Source of the DNA: Dioscorea cayenensis subsp. rotundata
Taxonomy: Eukaryota; Streptophyta; Magnoliopsida; Dioscoreales; Dioscoreaceae
Length of the DNA stretch: 64,000 bases
Assembly (NCBI RefSeq): GCF_009730915.1
Contig: NC_052486.1
Span: 23,403,589 to 23,467,588, forward strand
Direction of reading: 5' to 3'
Made by a program: the position numbers and the translations under genes
The notes under the pieces: generated by a model
Told to the model about the DNA's origin: nothing
The model's input: the letters and a program-made list of their open reading frames with translations, nothing else
Database searches by the model: none
In this document: piece after piece, positions 1 through 14,082 of the stretch
Position numbering within the stretch: position 1 is the first letter of the stretch
Layout: every line of letters begins with the position of its first letter

Positions 1-3000
1 CCTTGTTGACATCCTACTGGCTTCTATGTTGATCGAGTGTCGATTTATTTTGATTTTTCTGTTATTTTAACTATTTTATTTTTAGTAGAGAATGTGTTTT
101 GATTTACTAATTAGTTTTTACTTACATTGGCTTAAGGCTCAATGCCAATCAATCCTATTGACACTGTAATCTCATTGCTTTATCTCTGTTGCCTGATATT
201 AATCATGTTGGAATGTTAATTGCACTCCTACTAGATTTGCTGAGCTATATAGCATTTGGTTTTCTCTCATTAATAATGCCAAATTCTCTAATGTATGCCA
301 TCTTTTTTGTTTTTTCTTGAAATCATTTACAAACTTTTTTTTTTGGTGGGATGACTATATATGTGAATTATAGATTGATTAGAATGGAGGGACTATGATG
401 ACATCTATTCTTTAGCAAGAAAATTCTTCATATGTTCATCATGATGCCAATGTGTTGTTGTGCCATTTGCCTATATGAAGCTTTGTAATCAGATTGGTTT
501 GATAGGTATCCTAATTCCTATGGTCAACTCATATCAACTAATAACTATCCCAAATAGTGTCAAAGTTGATGTTATATCAAAAGCATAGAACTGAGCAACA
601 ACCTTTGATGGATACCATTAGAAAAGTTCAGACTGAATTATCATGCATAGAATAGAAGTATGTCTCATTGAATAAATCATAGCAATATGACGTCAATTAA
701 GGTTGTCATTATCTTGAACTGGCTCCAGTTTGAGCGTTGAAATATATAACACGCAGTAGTAAGTAAAGACCCATTCTCTCTTGTGCTTTGTTTTGTTTAT
801 CATGAGTTTAGACTTTGGATCTATTTTATTTATAACTTTGCAATTAACAACCTTTAACACTGGAAGAATTAGGTTGTCACATTTGATTACGCCAAATAGA
901 TAATCATAATTTTTGTGAATTCTAAAGGGTTCTAAATCATATGGATGAACGGTTCATGCATGCATGGTAGAGATCTGATCAAACTTAGTTTAACAAATTA
1001 ATGATGGAAAACAAACCCAGGAAGAATACTAGAAAACTTAAACCAAATGTTCCCCAATAAGCACATCAACCACAAAGCACAAACAAAGTCAAATTTGAGA
1101 AAATAAGAATGGTAAACCGAACTTTTATGAAATTTTTAATTCAAAATGTTTGTTTTTCTATTTTTTATAATGATACGGAAAGAATATAAATAAACAATCA
1201 GACAAAGTATTTGTAGGTTGCCGGATTGGCAACTTTGCATTCCTTTTGCATCAATTCAAGATCTTTCTGCATTTTGCTACATTGAAATTATTATTATTAT
1301 TATTATTATTATGAGAGTAATGTGGATGAACATCTTTTATTTGCTGGAATGATTGAAGTCGCACGTCTATTGATCATGTTATATATGTTAGGCAACGTTA
1401 GGTGTTATTTAATCATGTTTCAAGTGTGGGCCTGGTTTTCTTCTCTTTTTTATGAATGAATATAATTAATCTACTTTTGTTCTTCCTTCTGCTTTCTTGT
1501 CTCATTCCTTTGTGTATTTTCTAAATTCCCTTAAAAAAACTTGACATATATACCCTTTATAAATGCAAAGTATCTTTGCATTCTAGGTAACGCCAATTTT
1601 TTTAATAAAAAAATTTAAATAAATTATGTCTTATAAACGGGCACAGACATAAAATTAATATCTAATTTTATTTAAATTTTCACTCTATATAAACTAAAAT
1701 TTACACATATTTTTTTTAATAAATATACGAACACATTACATAAGTTTATTATACCAATAACCACCATCTCTTTTTTGTTTGGAGTGATTTCTTTCCTTAA
1801 AAAAAATAAGGTAATATATATGGAAATTTGTAAATAAGGTAATCTATATCTAGAAATTGATACTTTATTTATCATTTTTTTTTAAAAAATGTTTTGCTTT
1901 TGAAGATATGCACCAATGCATGCGATTGGTGGGTCCCACAACGAGAAGGACGGGGGTGATATATGAAATAAATCAATTTTTGTGTGTAAACGAGACCGTG
2001 TGTGTACCCTCTAGACATTGTCGTTGCCCGCACGACGATGCCCACTCTCAATCCTCACCTTTTTGCCCTTTTTACCTAATTGCCCTCTTTTGGTTCTGTT
2101 TATTATGGCCCTGCCATTCAACTTATATTTTTGACCAACATGTCTTTTATGAAATGTTTTTGAGTTAGATGTCATCAATTCATCATCATCATCATCATGC
2201 TATTATTTTTTAATAAAGGTTTCGTGCAAGTAAGAGTGTAGTGGGTGCCAGTTTTTCATCTGAAAAATTAAAAGATTATTTATTTGTTTATTTTCACTTT
2301 CAAACTAGTGGATTGTTTTGAGCTAATTGTATGAATAATTATTTTATTAATTTTTTTAGTTTATGCCTATATCTACACCCTTGTCAGTTGTCACACTATA
2401 AAAAGGATAGAACGTCAAGGAAATATATATACATGAGCCTGTATTTTTGATGAATATTTTTTTCAATCGTTGGATTTAAATTCAACGGTTGAAAATTCTA
2501 TAATTTTTACAATAGTATTCGTTGATATAAACATTTATGCAATAGTAAAAAATACTTATGAATTTAAATCGTTGAAGCTGATTTTTATTAGATACTTTAA
2601 AAAACTAATAAAAATAAAACAACCCCAATAACTCGTTTTCAGAACAAATTCAAAGTTTTAGATATTGTTTATATATATATCAAATTACAAGTCAATTGTT
2701 TCATGAAAATGATATAATATAACCATTTATTATTATAATTATAAATCAAGAAACATATAATAAATGGCATTATAAACCAAATTAAGATATCAATATTCAT
2801 CTATAATTTGTATTTAATATTTCCAAGCGCCATTTATAGTGGAATCAAAACAAGTTTATTATTTTGAATATTTTTAAAATTAATAACCATATCAAATTAA
2901 TAAATATACCATTATTCAAATATAGAAATGATTTTGGTGGGGGTATTCATGTAAATTTATAAGATAGTTTTAAGACAAGTATGCCCCGCAATTCCATCGA

Positions 3001-3100
3001 AAATCTAGGGGTATTACCGGAATCTCGCCCCTACCATCTCGGCGCGTCACGCGGCTCCAGCCCAAATCCAGCTCCGGTTCAACACTTGAAGCAACGCCTC
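1..3100. other. Gene-free AT-rich intergenic stretch
   Basis: No convincing exon, RNA gene or transposon protein is visible. It holds a short ATT microsatellite near 1289-1312, an ATC microsatellite near 2177-2198 and long AT-rich runs. The last 100 bases become GC-richer as the CSLD promoter begins. Confidence 0.6.
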
Positions 3101-3116
3101 TGCTTCCATACTTCCC

Positions 3117-3122
3117 TATAAA
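3117..3122 (+). promoter_or_regulatory. Candidate TATA box of the CSLD gene
   Basis: TATAAA inside CCCTATAAACC is followed by a pyrimidine-rich TTCTTCTTCTC tract typical of plant leaders. The ATG is about 460 bases downstream. A leader intron is possible, from the AAAG/GTCAGT donor near 3420 to the TTTTAG acceptor near 3559, but is not proven. Confidence 0.4.
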
Positions 3123-3576
3123 CCTTCTTCTTCTCTGAGATTTCTCTCTCTCTTTGTCTGTAACCCTAGTTTATTCTTCGGAAATGGCCTCCATTCTCTG
3201 AATCTAAGATCAAGCGAGAAGTTTGGAGTGAAAAAGCTTTTTGGTGTTTTTTTGCTGTTCTTTTTGGTTGATGGGGTTTATGGGATGTTATTGTGAAACA
3301 TCTGGGAAGATGAGGAGCAAATGGGTTTGATTTTAGATCGGAAAGTTTCTGGTTTTGATCTGAGATTATAGTTCTGGAAGCGCAAAAGTATTTGAATTTG
3401 ATTGGCGGGGTAGCTTAAAGGTCAGTAGATCTTTGCCATTTCTCTTGTTTCTTAGCTTTTTTTTTTCTTGATTTTTGTTTTTTTGGGTTTTTATGCTTGT
3501 TTTGATCTTTGTTTTGGATCTAGTACCAAAAAGTTTGGATCTTTTGTGTGGATTTTAGGATTTGAGAAGAAAGGAG

Positions 3577-6500
3577 ATGATGACGAGCAACAGCGGAGCT
3601 CTGCGAGGCACCCGATCGGCTCGGTATGCATCCGACCCGCCGGAAGGGAAGCCCCCCGGCATGCCTCCACCGCCGACGGTGACTTTCGGCCGGCGCACGA
3701 ACTCCGGGCGGTACATCAGCTACTCACGTGATGATCTCGACAGCGAGCTTGGCAGCGTGGACTACACCAATTATCACGTCCACATCCCGGCGACGCCGGA
3801 CAACCAGCCGAGCACCTTGGATCCGTCCATCTCCGCTCGGGTCGAGGAGCAATACGTCTCCAGCTCCCTGTTCACCGGTGGGTTCAACAGCGTCACTCGC
3901 GCTCACCTCATGAACCGAGTGATCGACAATGAGCCCGGGCGGCAGCATCCTCAGATGGCTGGCGCAAAGGGCTCATCTTGCGCCGTCCCTGGCTGTGATT
4001 CCAATGTCATGAGTGATGGCCGTGGGCAGGACATCCTCCCCTGCGAGTGTGATTTCAAGATCTGTGTTGAATGTTTCAATGATGCTGTGAAGACTGGAGG
4101 AGGGATTTGTCCTGGATGCAAGGAGCCTTACAAGGCTACTGAGCTTGAAGAGGTGATGCCATTGTCATTGCCTGCTCCTCCGGCGCAGGGACAATCAAAG
4201 ATGGAGCGGAGGTTGTCGCTTATGAGGTCGAGCAAGCAGCTTACTCGGAGTATGACACAAACCGGTGACTTTGATCACAATAGGTGGTTGTTTGAGACTA
4301 AGGGGACTTATGGATATGGGAATGCAATATGGCCAAAGGAGAATGTCGGTGATGGGAGCACTGGAGGAGGTTCGGATGGACAGCCTGCTGAGCTTACTAA
4401 TAAACCTTGGAGACCGCTTACCCGCAAGTTGAAGATCCCTGCTGCCGTCCTCAGCCCATATAGGTATAATGCTGCATGTTCGCTATACTACTTTTGAATT
4501 ATCTCCCTTGAGTATTGTGTATGATATGTCTTGATTGATTGTTTTGTTTAATAAGTTGGTATTTGTTGTTTCAGTGTGTTGTTGTTTGTCCATTTTGATT
4601 GATGATAGATCTACCAATATCCATTGCTGAAGAGAATTATCCTTTCTGCCAACTAATAAAGGGTTTTCCTGCTTAGCAAACTGATTGCATTCGTGGAATA
4701 TTTGATCTTCCATTTATTTTATTTGGAGTGCATCAATTGTCTTAGTTGATCTCCTCTGTTCTTCAAATGTTCTGCAGTTGTTTTTGCTCTTTGTATTAGA
4801 TTATTCTTGATTGTATCAGTTCATCAAATTCTATGTTTATTACTTCTCAACTAGAGGATATTTAATTTTTACAACATGGTTATCTCTTCAGATGTAAGCC
4901 TAATCACACACTTATGTAAAGGATCCTTCTTTGCATTTTAATGCCAAGTTCATTCATTATCAATCGGGAAATAACAAATCTTGTTTACTGTTGGATTTTT
5001 CCTTTGCTGTTTCCCATTTTGTTCTGTGCTCAAGGTGATTTTTTTTTCTTCCATGAGTACATAATTATTACCCTAAGGTAATTATTAGAACCTCGAGAAT
5101 CATATTTCTGATTATCTTAATCATAATTTCCTTGTGTGATTCGGTTCTAACAGTAGTTGTGCCTTGTCCTTGTAGGCTCCTTATCTTTGTGCGGTTGGCT
5201 GTTCTATGTCTGTTTCTCACATGGCGTGTAAAGCACAAGAATGAGGATGCCATATGGCTCTGGGGAATGTCTGTTGTTTGTGAGCTTTGGTTCGCTTTTT
5301 CATGGCTTCTTGACCAGCTCCCTAAGCTCTGCCCGGTCAACCGCTCCACAGATCTGGCTGTTCTAAAAGAGAAGTTTGAGACACCAAGCCCTAGCAACCC
5401 TACCGGGAAATCTGATCTTCCTGGAGTTGATGTGTTTGTATCCACTGCTGACCCTGAAAAGGAGCCTCCACTAGTCACTGCAAACACTATACTATCGATC
5501 CTTGCTGCGAATTACCCTGTTGAGAAGCTGTCCTGCTATGTGTCTGATGATGGTGGTGCACTTCTTACATTTGAAGCTATGGCCGAAGCTGCCAGCTTTG
5601 CAGACATTTGGGTCCCTTTCTGTCGTAAACATGACATTGAGCCAAGAAATCCAGAGAGCTATTTTAACTTAAAAAGGGATCCTTACAAGAACAAAGTACG
5701 GTCTGATTTTGTGAAGGACAGGAGAAGGGTGAAGAGGGAGTATGATGAATTTAAGGTTCGTATTAATGGGTTGCCGGATTCTATTCGCCGGCGTTCAGAT
5801 GCCTATCATGCTCGTGAGGAGATCAAGGCTATGCGGTTGCAGAGGGAAAACACTGGTGAAGATTCTCTGGAGCCTGTTAAGATTCGCAAAGCAACGTGGA
5901 TGGCTGATGGCACTCATTGGCCTGGCACTTGGATGGATTCCTCTACAGAGCACTCTCGGGGCGATCACGCCGGAATAATACAGGTACTTATTGATTTATA
6001 ATACCACCTCATCCAACTTTCTTTGGAACAATATGCATTTGATGAATTAAATGTTCATAACCGAAAGTTGGTTCAGTTCTTCCATGCATACATAGGTGAG
6101 AAGAAAGAAACTCATTCAATCCTTTTGCTCTTCTTGTGTGCAGGTGATGCTTAAGCCCCCAAGTGATGAGCCATTACTGGGCAAGAATGACGATAAAAGC
6201 CCTCTTGACTTCACAGATGTAGACATCCGCCTCCCCTTGCTTGTTTACGTCTCTCGTGAGAAACGCCCGGGCTATGACCATAACAAGAAGGCTGGTGCCA
6301 TGAACGCCCTTGTTCGTGCCTCGGCCATCATGTCCAATGGCCCTTTCATTCTCAACTTGGACTGCGACCACTATATCTACAACTCCCAGGCACTCCGTGA
6401 GGGAATGTGCTTCATGATGGACCGAGGAGGTGATCGCATATGTTATGTGCAGTTCCCTCAACGATTTGAAGGCATTGACCCGTCAGATCGTTATGCAAAT

Positions 6501-7904
6501 CATAACACCGTTTTCTTTGATGGGAATATGCGTGCGCTTGATGGCCTACAGGGTCCAGTTTATGTGGGAACAGGCTGCCTCTTTCGCCGTATTGCTCTTT
6601 ATGGATTTGACCCCCCTCGTTCGAAAGAGCGCCACCCCGGTTTCTGCAGCTGCTGTTTCCCAAGGAAGCATAAGAGCAAGAGTGGAGCATCTGTTGCATC
6701 TGAGGAGACTCGAGCTCTTCGTATGGGAGACTCTGATGAAGAGGAGATGGATCTCTCTACATTCCCTAAGAAGTTTGGTAACTCAAGCTTCCTCATTGAT
6801 TCTATACCAGTGGCTGAGTTCCAAGGCCGGCCTCTTGCTGACCACCCTGCTGTGAAGAACGGCCGCCCGCCAGGTGCCCTCACCATCCCTCGTGATCTCC
6901 TCGATGCCTCCACTGTTGCTGAAGCCATAAGTGTCATCTCATGTTGGTACGAGGATAAAACAGAATGGGGTGAGCGTGTTGGATGGATTTACGGGTCAGT
7001 GACTGAGGATGTCGTCACTGGCTACCGGATGCACAACAGAGGTTGGAGGTCAGTTTACTGTGTGACCAAGCGTGATGCTTTCCGGGGCACTGCTCCAATC
7101 AACCTTACAGACCGTCTCCACCAGGTCCTTCGGTGGGCAACCGGGTCAGTAGAGATCTTCTTCTCCCGTAACAACGCACTCCTTGCCAGCACCAAGATGA
7201 AGATCCTCCAGAGAATTGCTTACCTTAATGTTGGCATCTACCCATTCACCTCCATCTTCCTAATCGTCTACTGTTTCCTCCCTGCACTCTCACTCTTCTC
7301 CGGCCAGTTCATTGTCCAGACACTCAATGTGACTTTCCTGACATACCTTCTCGTCATCACCATCACACTCTGCATGCTGGCTGTGCTTGAGGTGAAATGG
7401 TCAGGTATAGAGCTAGAAGAATGGTGGCGAAACGAACAGTTCTGGCTCATCGGTGGAACCAGTGCCCACCTTGCCGCTGTGCTCCAAGGTCTGCTGAAAG
7501 TCATTGCTGGCATTGAAATCTCATTCACCCTCACTTCAAAGTCAGCTGGTGACGATGCCGATGATGAGTTTGCAGACCTATACCTCGTGAAATGGTCGTC
7601 ACTTATGATTCCTCCAATCACAATCATGATGGTGAATCTTATTGGCATTGCTGTTGGATTCAGCAGAACAATATACAGTGTGGTGCCACAATGGAGCAAG
7701 CTTATCGGCGGAGTGTTCTTCAGCTTCTGGGTGCTTGCCCATCTTTACCCGTTCGCCAAAGGTCTGATGGGACGGCGAGGGAGGACTCCAACCATCGTCT
7801 TTGTGTGGTCCGGGCTCATCGCCATCACCATATCTCTTCTCTGGGTGGCCATTAATCCTCCAAGCTCAAATTCACAGATTGGAGGTTCCTTCACATTCCC
7901 CTGA
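3577..7904 (+). CDS. CSLD: Cellulose synthase-like protein D (CSLD2/CSLD3 type)
   Basis: Processive family-2 glycosyltransferase of Golgi and plasma membrane that makes beta-1,4-glucan in tip-growing cells and at cell plates. Exons are 3577-4463, 5176-5983 and 6144-7904, all with GT-AG borders, giving 1,151 aa; known CSLD2/3 proteins are about 1,145 aa. The start is the ATG at 3577, the first of two adjacent ATGs. A cysteine-rich RING-type zinc finger lies at residues 135-181. Catalytic signatures are DDG at 420-422, DCD at 638-640, the TED aspartate at 853-854 and QVLRW at 892-896. Several membrane spans follow, and the C-terminus is the family's GGSFTFP. The N-terminal [10 protein letters not shown] and [11 protein letters not shown] stretches place it with CSLD2/CSLD3 (KOJAK) rather than CSLD4 or CSLD5. 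The reading frame is fully intact. Confidence 0.96.
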
Positions 7905-8031
7905 TTCTCATTCCTTTTTTTTGACTGCTGCATGCATGGATTTTATTCCAAGAGAGTCTCCAGATTTTGAATTGTGCTCTTTTGGAGATGGATTCAAAAA
8001 GTGATTCATTTTGTTGCATGCTTTCTGAAAT

Positions 8032-8033
<2 letters not shown>

Positions 8034-8066
<33 letters not shown>
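8034..8066 (+). repeat. (GCT)11 microsatellite in the CSLD 3' UTR
   Basis: Eleven uninterrupted GCT triplets begin 130 bases after the CSLD stop codon, so they probably lie in the mature 3' UTR. Confidence 0.9.
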
Positions 8067-8067
<1 letters not shown>

Positions 8068-8069
8068 GT

Positions 8070-8925
8070 TATGTGGAAAGTAGAAGAAAGTTTAATCTTA
8101 AGTTTTAGTTTTGGGACTCACCATTCAATTTGTTGTTGTTTTTCTCTATTTCTTTGCCTAAGAGTTTATTGAAAAGGATAATATTGTTTACATTATTGCA
8201 TATAAATGTTTCGTGTATTCATATTTAATTTAATCAAATCAATGTAGTTATTGCTGCAGAATTCCTTAGTGTTTATGAGATTAGTTTTATGTGATTGTTT
8301 CTTATTTTATTTTTTTATTTTCTTGGTCAGATTTTTACCGGCTTTTGATCAAACACTGGTGACTTACAAAAGTATATTGGCCTGAAATTCTTATTTCATC
8401 GCTCTTTAAAGCATTGCTAAATCTACAACAAAATAGTTTCAATTAGGTCGGTAAATGAACCAAGTCACTTGTGAGCTGTTCAGTATTTAATTTTAAAAAA
8501 ACTCGTTGATCAAGTAAATAAGCAAAGTTTAGCTACTAATTTGAGAAAAACTCATTGACTAAGAAAATAAATAATCAAAGTTTGAGTTTGATTTCCAAAT
8601 TTGAATAATTAATCGAGTCGAACTAGAGCCTCAAACTGCACAGATCATTTAAATTTGTAACAATTTAAATGTTTTTTTTTTAAATCACTATACTGTACTT
8701 GTGGTAAACTACTGTAGCTATATTAATTTAAATAATTATTATATTTAGGAAAAAGATCATATAGGTAAGTCCCCAGATTTGAAATCTAGGGACGTTTTAA
8801 ATCTAAACCGTTGGATCATCATCCAATGATTGATTGTTTATATAAATAATGTACATCTTTTTACTGTTTATGATCACTGTATAACACTGTAGAACGCGGT
8901 TTACATCCCTAGATGATGGGTCCTC

Positions 8926-8978
<53 letters not shown>

Positions 8979-9262
8979 TGTAGTTTAGTTAACAGAAGCT
9001 CAAGCATGATATTGGCACTTTCTTAATGAGCCGAGTTTAATAGTGCCAAGCCGAGTTTTTCATAGCCAGGCTTGGCTCAGTTAAACCCTAATTTTATTAG
9101 CAGAATAAGAAATAATGTAACACAACAAAACAAATTATTACATAATAACACTAACTCAATTGAACCAATTGGTACATAAAACAAACTTCATAACAACAAT
9201 AACATAATTTTAATCTCAATTGGATTGATGGCATAGTACATAGATAAACATCAAGCCCAAAT
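8070..9262. other. Convergent intergenic region between CSLD and 4CL
   Basis: The 3' ends of CSLD (+) and 4CL (-) face each other. The interval has no exon. It contains a dispersed repeat copy at about 8757-8935 (see the related copy near 15190-15400) and an AT dinucleotide run at about 8933-8976. Confidence 0.6.
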
Positions 9263-9997
9263 TTAGGAAGAAGAATTGGCTAACTTAGCCCTTAAATCTT
9301 TCCTCAATATTTTCCCAGATGGAGATTTTGGGATAGCATGGATGAAATACACTGTTTGCAATCTCTTGTAAAACACCACCTAAAAAATCCATAGAAAATA
9401 AAAAAAAATAAATAATTCAGCTTTTCAATGAAAATATTTCTTTTTCACTTGCATATGATAAATTCTAAGCCAAAAAATTCATTATTTTTTGTAGAAATAT
9501 ATCAGTGAGAATTATTGGTTCTAAAATATTCAGCTTTTATACTTCATTATATAGTCTTAGAAGATTACCTGTTTGGCTATGAACTCCTTGACAACTTCTT
9601 CAGTGAGGTCGGAATCTTTAGCTCTAACAATGAAAGCCACCGGAACTTCCCCGGCCACCTCGTCTTTTTGACTAACATTTTTTTGTAAAACAAAAATTTA
9701 TATTAACATTCTCAAATAATAATTTTATAATTAAAATTCTCGTATTTCTTTCGTGGATTGAAAATATATAGTTAGATATTGCTTACGGTACAACAGCCGC
9801 ATCGGCAATGGCCGGGTGACTTATTAGAAGAGCCTCGAGCTCAGCCGGTGGCACCTGAGATTCAAATTTATATGTTTATATATTATTGATTCTATTTAAT
9901 TAATTAACCGATATGGAACTATTATCTAAATTTTAAAGAAAAGATGTTTTCAATAAATCACTTGTTCATCCACTCTATTAAAATATATATATATATA

Positions 9998-10057
<60 letters not shown>

Positions 10058-13000
10058 ATTACTTGAAAACCCTTGAACTTGATGAGTTCCTTCACTCTAT
10101 CTACAATGAAGACCTCATCATCATCATCAATGTAACCAATGTCACCAGTGTGCAACCATCCTTCCACATCAATAGTGGATGCTGTTGCCTCTGGATCATT
10201 CAAATACCCTGCAATGTTCTTTCATTAATTCTAGTTCAAATAAATTCAGATAAATTTTGATTAAAAAAAAAACATAAATTTAATTATTAAAATAATAAAA
10301 TTTAATATGTATGTATATATATGGGGCTTATGGGCCGGGATTGGAATGCGGTTCACCTTTCATGATTTGAGGCCCACGGATGCATATCTCACCGGGCTTG
10401 TTCCGGCCCAAAGAGAAGCCCGTCTCCGGGTCGATGATCTTCAACTCAGCATTCCTCACCACCGTGCCACATGAGCCGGACTTGGCCGGCACCGGTTGCT
10501 TAGCAAAAGCTGAACACATTGACAACACTGGCCCAGCTTCTGTCATACCATAACCCTACACCGAAACATCGTTCATATGTTTAAAAAAATAAAATAAAAA
10601 TGAGCTTAGCTCGAACTCAATATAAAATCAATATAGTAATAAAATTTATTCAATGCAAATCAAAATAAAATTTAAAAATATTTTTTACTATAATATTTAA
10701 TTAGTAAGCTCGTGAATTTTAATGAGACAAATGATATGATGTTCGAATTTGGCTCGATTATCATTCGAGCTTGAAAGAACTCGAAAGTTAAACCCGACCC
10801 GATATTAGCTCGGTTGTTTAACAACCAAGTTTTTTTTTTATTTAATGGTAACTCATGAAAGGCTTGGTTGGTTGGCAACCCTGACACTTATTAATGAAAT
10901 TCATTCACATGAGAAACCAAGAAACCAGAAAGCATCCAGGACTGTTTTTATTAAATGTTCTTGGTATGGCAACTACTGGTGTTAGTTGGTTCATTATTGT
11001 CATTAAATTTTTAGGGTCAGACATTTCATTCAAAAATTATATATATATATATATATATGGCAATAAATCATCTGTGGTAGGTGAGCACAGTGTTTATTAC
11101 TGTGCTACAATGAGGTGTAATCAATGGTTAACTGGGTTGATTAGGGTTGGTTTGATTTTTTATTAATTTACTGTAGCTTTAGGGTTGAACGTCTGAGATT
11201 GTTTCAATTACTGTGCTGAGATTGATTGGATGATTCAGATTAAAACACTGTACATCCCGCTTTTCACTTATGTGAACGCCCACAGAAGATTGAAGCTATA
11301 TATATATAAAAAATTGACAAACTTATAAACTATCGCAACTATTAAAAAAATATATATATATATATATTATTTTCAGAATGTAATTTTAGGAAAAAAATAA
11401 AAAAGATAATTATAGATGAAAAAATTTAAATGGTTCTCAAGAGTTTGCGTACCTAATTCGCAAAGAACATCGACTTTTCAGGCTGAATAAATAATTTCAA
11501 TAGCGCAATGAATGATAGACAGAGAAAACATTTATTGGATCTGTAACAACTTATTGACATTTTTAAAAGAAATTTGAAAATCATAAATAGAATTATAGAG
11601 ATGATAATTAGGTCAAGAATATGGAACTAATCCTGATCTTTATGTATATATATATACATATATTATTGTTGACAAATAATTCTCCTAGATATATATATAT
11701 ATTTAAAAAATATCAATAATATTTTTTTTAAAAAAAAATATGCAACTTAGACAAATAAAGTATAAAAAATGTGTACAAACGTGGTTTAACTACCCTGATA
11801 TGTTTTGACACAAACACGTTATGCATGAAACATGATGTTAATAAACTAAAATAGTTGTTTCTATTTGTAAAGAGTAAAATAATTTTTTTTCATAATATTT
11901 GGTTATAAATTTTTTAAAAAATAAAACAAGAAAAATCAATGCACATAGTTCACATGTTCCGACAACATTGGAAAAATTTAAAAGATTTTAAACATGTAGC
12001 ACTCGAAGGCAAAGAGCATGTAAATAATTTAAATCATTCATTCTAATGTGGAAAGAACTAAAGCATTAAAAAAAAAAAAAACAAGAACCCATGAAAAAAC
12101 CAAGTGATATCTCAATTCCTAAATCCATCACCTTTTATTTAAACAAAAATCTTTTGTACCTAAATATCCCAAAACATAATAATAATAATAATAATAATAA
12201 TGATAATAATTTTGGTTTTTGATATTTTTTTCGCCCGTGAGTTTTAGACTAGAGTTCGAAAGTATAAAAAAAAATATTTGTAGTAACATGTGTTTTTTTT
12301 ATAAACAAAAATTTGAACTGTACTAAAAGAATAATAATTGAGCAGTTAAGATACTTAATTTTTATAAAATTTCATAATAAAATATATACTTGACAGTTTA
12401 TTCACATAAAAAAAAATAAAAATTATCACCTGCAAAAGAAAAGAATCGTCCCACAGGAGAAGTTGAAAAACTAAAAATTCAACTCTTTTTTAATGCAACT
12501 ATGACTTATCTACATTATTTTTTTAAAAAAAAAATTAACTTAATTAACCCAACAAACCGAAATCCTCTCCACCTGGTTTTTCCCATATAATTTTTTTTAA
12601 ATAAATAAAATAAATCACAAATTTATTAAAAAAAAAAAAAACAAAAAGAACCAAGTACAGAAAAAAAATAAACCGAACTGACAAACAACAATAAAAGAAG
12701 CTGGTATCCTCACCAAAAATGAGAATAACAGTAAACAGAGCTAGAAAAAAAAACAATAATGAAAAAAAAGAGAAAATAACAAGCTGAGCTCACGAAATCA
12801 ACCATATAATTCCTATATAATTCACAACATTTCTTTTTTTAATAAAAAAAAATATTTTAAAAACAATATATATATATATCTATATATTTTGTTACGTATC
12901 CAAACCGAAGAATTCAAAACACACACACAAGTTGTAAAAAGTAAAAACCAGCACCCACCAACAAACAAACCTAACAACCAAGACAAACACAAGTAATCAA

Positions 13001-14082
13001 AGAAAATAAACATCACCTGGCCAAAAACAGCATGAGGCAGTCTCCGGTGAAGTGCCTGCTCCAGTTCTTTCCCCAGCGGCGCTGCCCCGGACAACACTAT
13101 CCTTATTGAACTCAAATCATACTTCTCCACCATCGTACTCTTCGCCAGCGCCAGCACCAATGGCGGCACCACCGCCGCCACCGTCACTCTATGCCTCTCT
13201 ATCAATTCTAACATCAATCCTATCTCAAATTTGGGCATTATTAACACCCCTGCTCCGGCCCTCAATGAGCAAAGCAACACTGAGTTCAAAGAGAATATGT
13301 GAAACATTGGCAACACACACAGCACCACATCCTCCTTCCCCTTCAAATGGAAGTTAGGGTTTTCACCATCCACTTGCTGGGCGACACTTGAGATCAAACT
13401 TTTGTGTGTGAGGATCACTCCTTTTGGTAACCCTGTTGTTCCGGAGGAGAATGGTAGAGCAACTGGGTCGTTTGGATTGATTGTGATTTCCGGGATTGAA
13501 TTCTCATCGGCGTCTTGGATTATTGAATTGAAATTGAAGCATTGTTGATTGTTGGTGTTGATGTTGTTGTTGTCGTCGTCGGTGATGATGATGGTGGTGT
13601 TGAGATCTTGGAGTTTGTCGGTGTAGAGGGATTGAGTGACGATGAGCTTGGCGTTGGAGGCATTGAATTGTTTGGAGATTTCGGAAGGGGTGTAGAAAGG
13701 GTTGGCGGTGGTGGTGGTGGCGCCGAGAAAGGAAGCAGCCATGAAAGTGAAGAGAAACTCAGGGGAGTTTTGGAGGAGGATGAGAATGACATCGCCTTGT
13801 TTGATCCCAATACTCGAGAAGGCGGCGGCGGTTTTGCGGCAGATGAGGTGGGTTTCAGAGAAGGTGTAGGTTTTACCGGAGACGCCGGAGATGAGACAGG
13901 GGATAATCGGAGAAGGAGGAGAGGTTTTCAAAACAGTAAGTGTGGAGAGGGAGGTGGTTGGGGATAGGAATGTCAGGGAGTCTTGAACAGAAGATGATGG
14001 TTTCAGGTGAGCTCGCCGGAGGTGATGTTTCCGGCGGAGAGGAGACGACCGTGGGTGAAATCTCTTGGGAAATGGTAATCAT
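9263..14082 (-). CDS. 4CL: 4-coumarate:CoA ligase-like gene with one frameshift
   Basis: ANL-superfamily enzyme of the phenylpropanoid pathway; the family forms hydroxycinnamoyl-CoA from ATP, CoA and 4-coumarate in the cytosol. Exons on the minus strand are 14082-13017, 10555-10357, 10208-10063, 9854-9787, 9671-9569 and 9379-9263, with GT-AG borders. AMP-binding box I ([11 protein letters not shown]) is near residue 211 and box II (GEICIRG) near 410; the [22 protein letters not shown] and SGKILRKDL motifs are also present. Exon 1 contains four C where the family frame needs three (13899-13902): the N-terminal frame fits up to SDYP and the frame from CLISG onward is shifted. Discounting one base gives exactly 566 codons, so this is a single error or mutation. 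An unusual Asn-rich loop follows residue 140. Substrate class (lignin or flavonoid branch) cannot be told. Confidence 0.9.
9983..10054. repeat. (AT)n-(GA)n compound microsatellite in 4CL intron 3
   Basis: An AT run (9983-10000) joins about 27 GA units (10001-10054). In the transcript this is a CT-rich tract that starts within 10 bases of the 5' splice site at 10062. Confidence 0.9.

Noticed and set aside
3468-3948. Several overlapping frames at the CSLD start
   Set aside because: They are shadows of the GC-rich first exon. The CSLD frame from 3577 carries all the conserved motifs.
13542-13967. A long plus-strand frame rich in Val, Gly and Asp over the 4CL exon
   Set aside because: It is the antisense of 4CL exon 1. 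Its composition follows from the opposite strand, and it has no family match.
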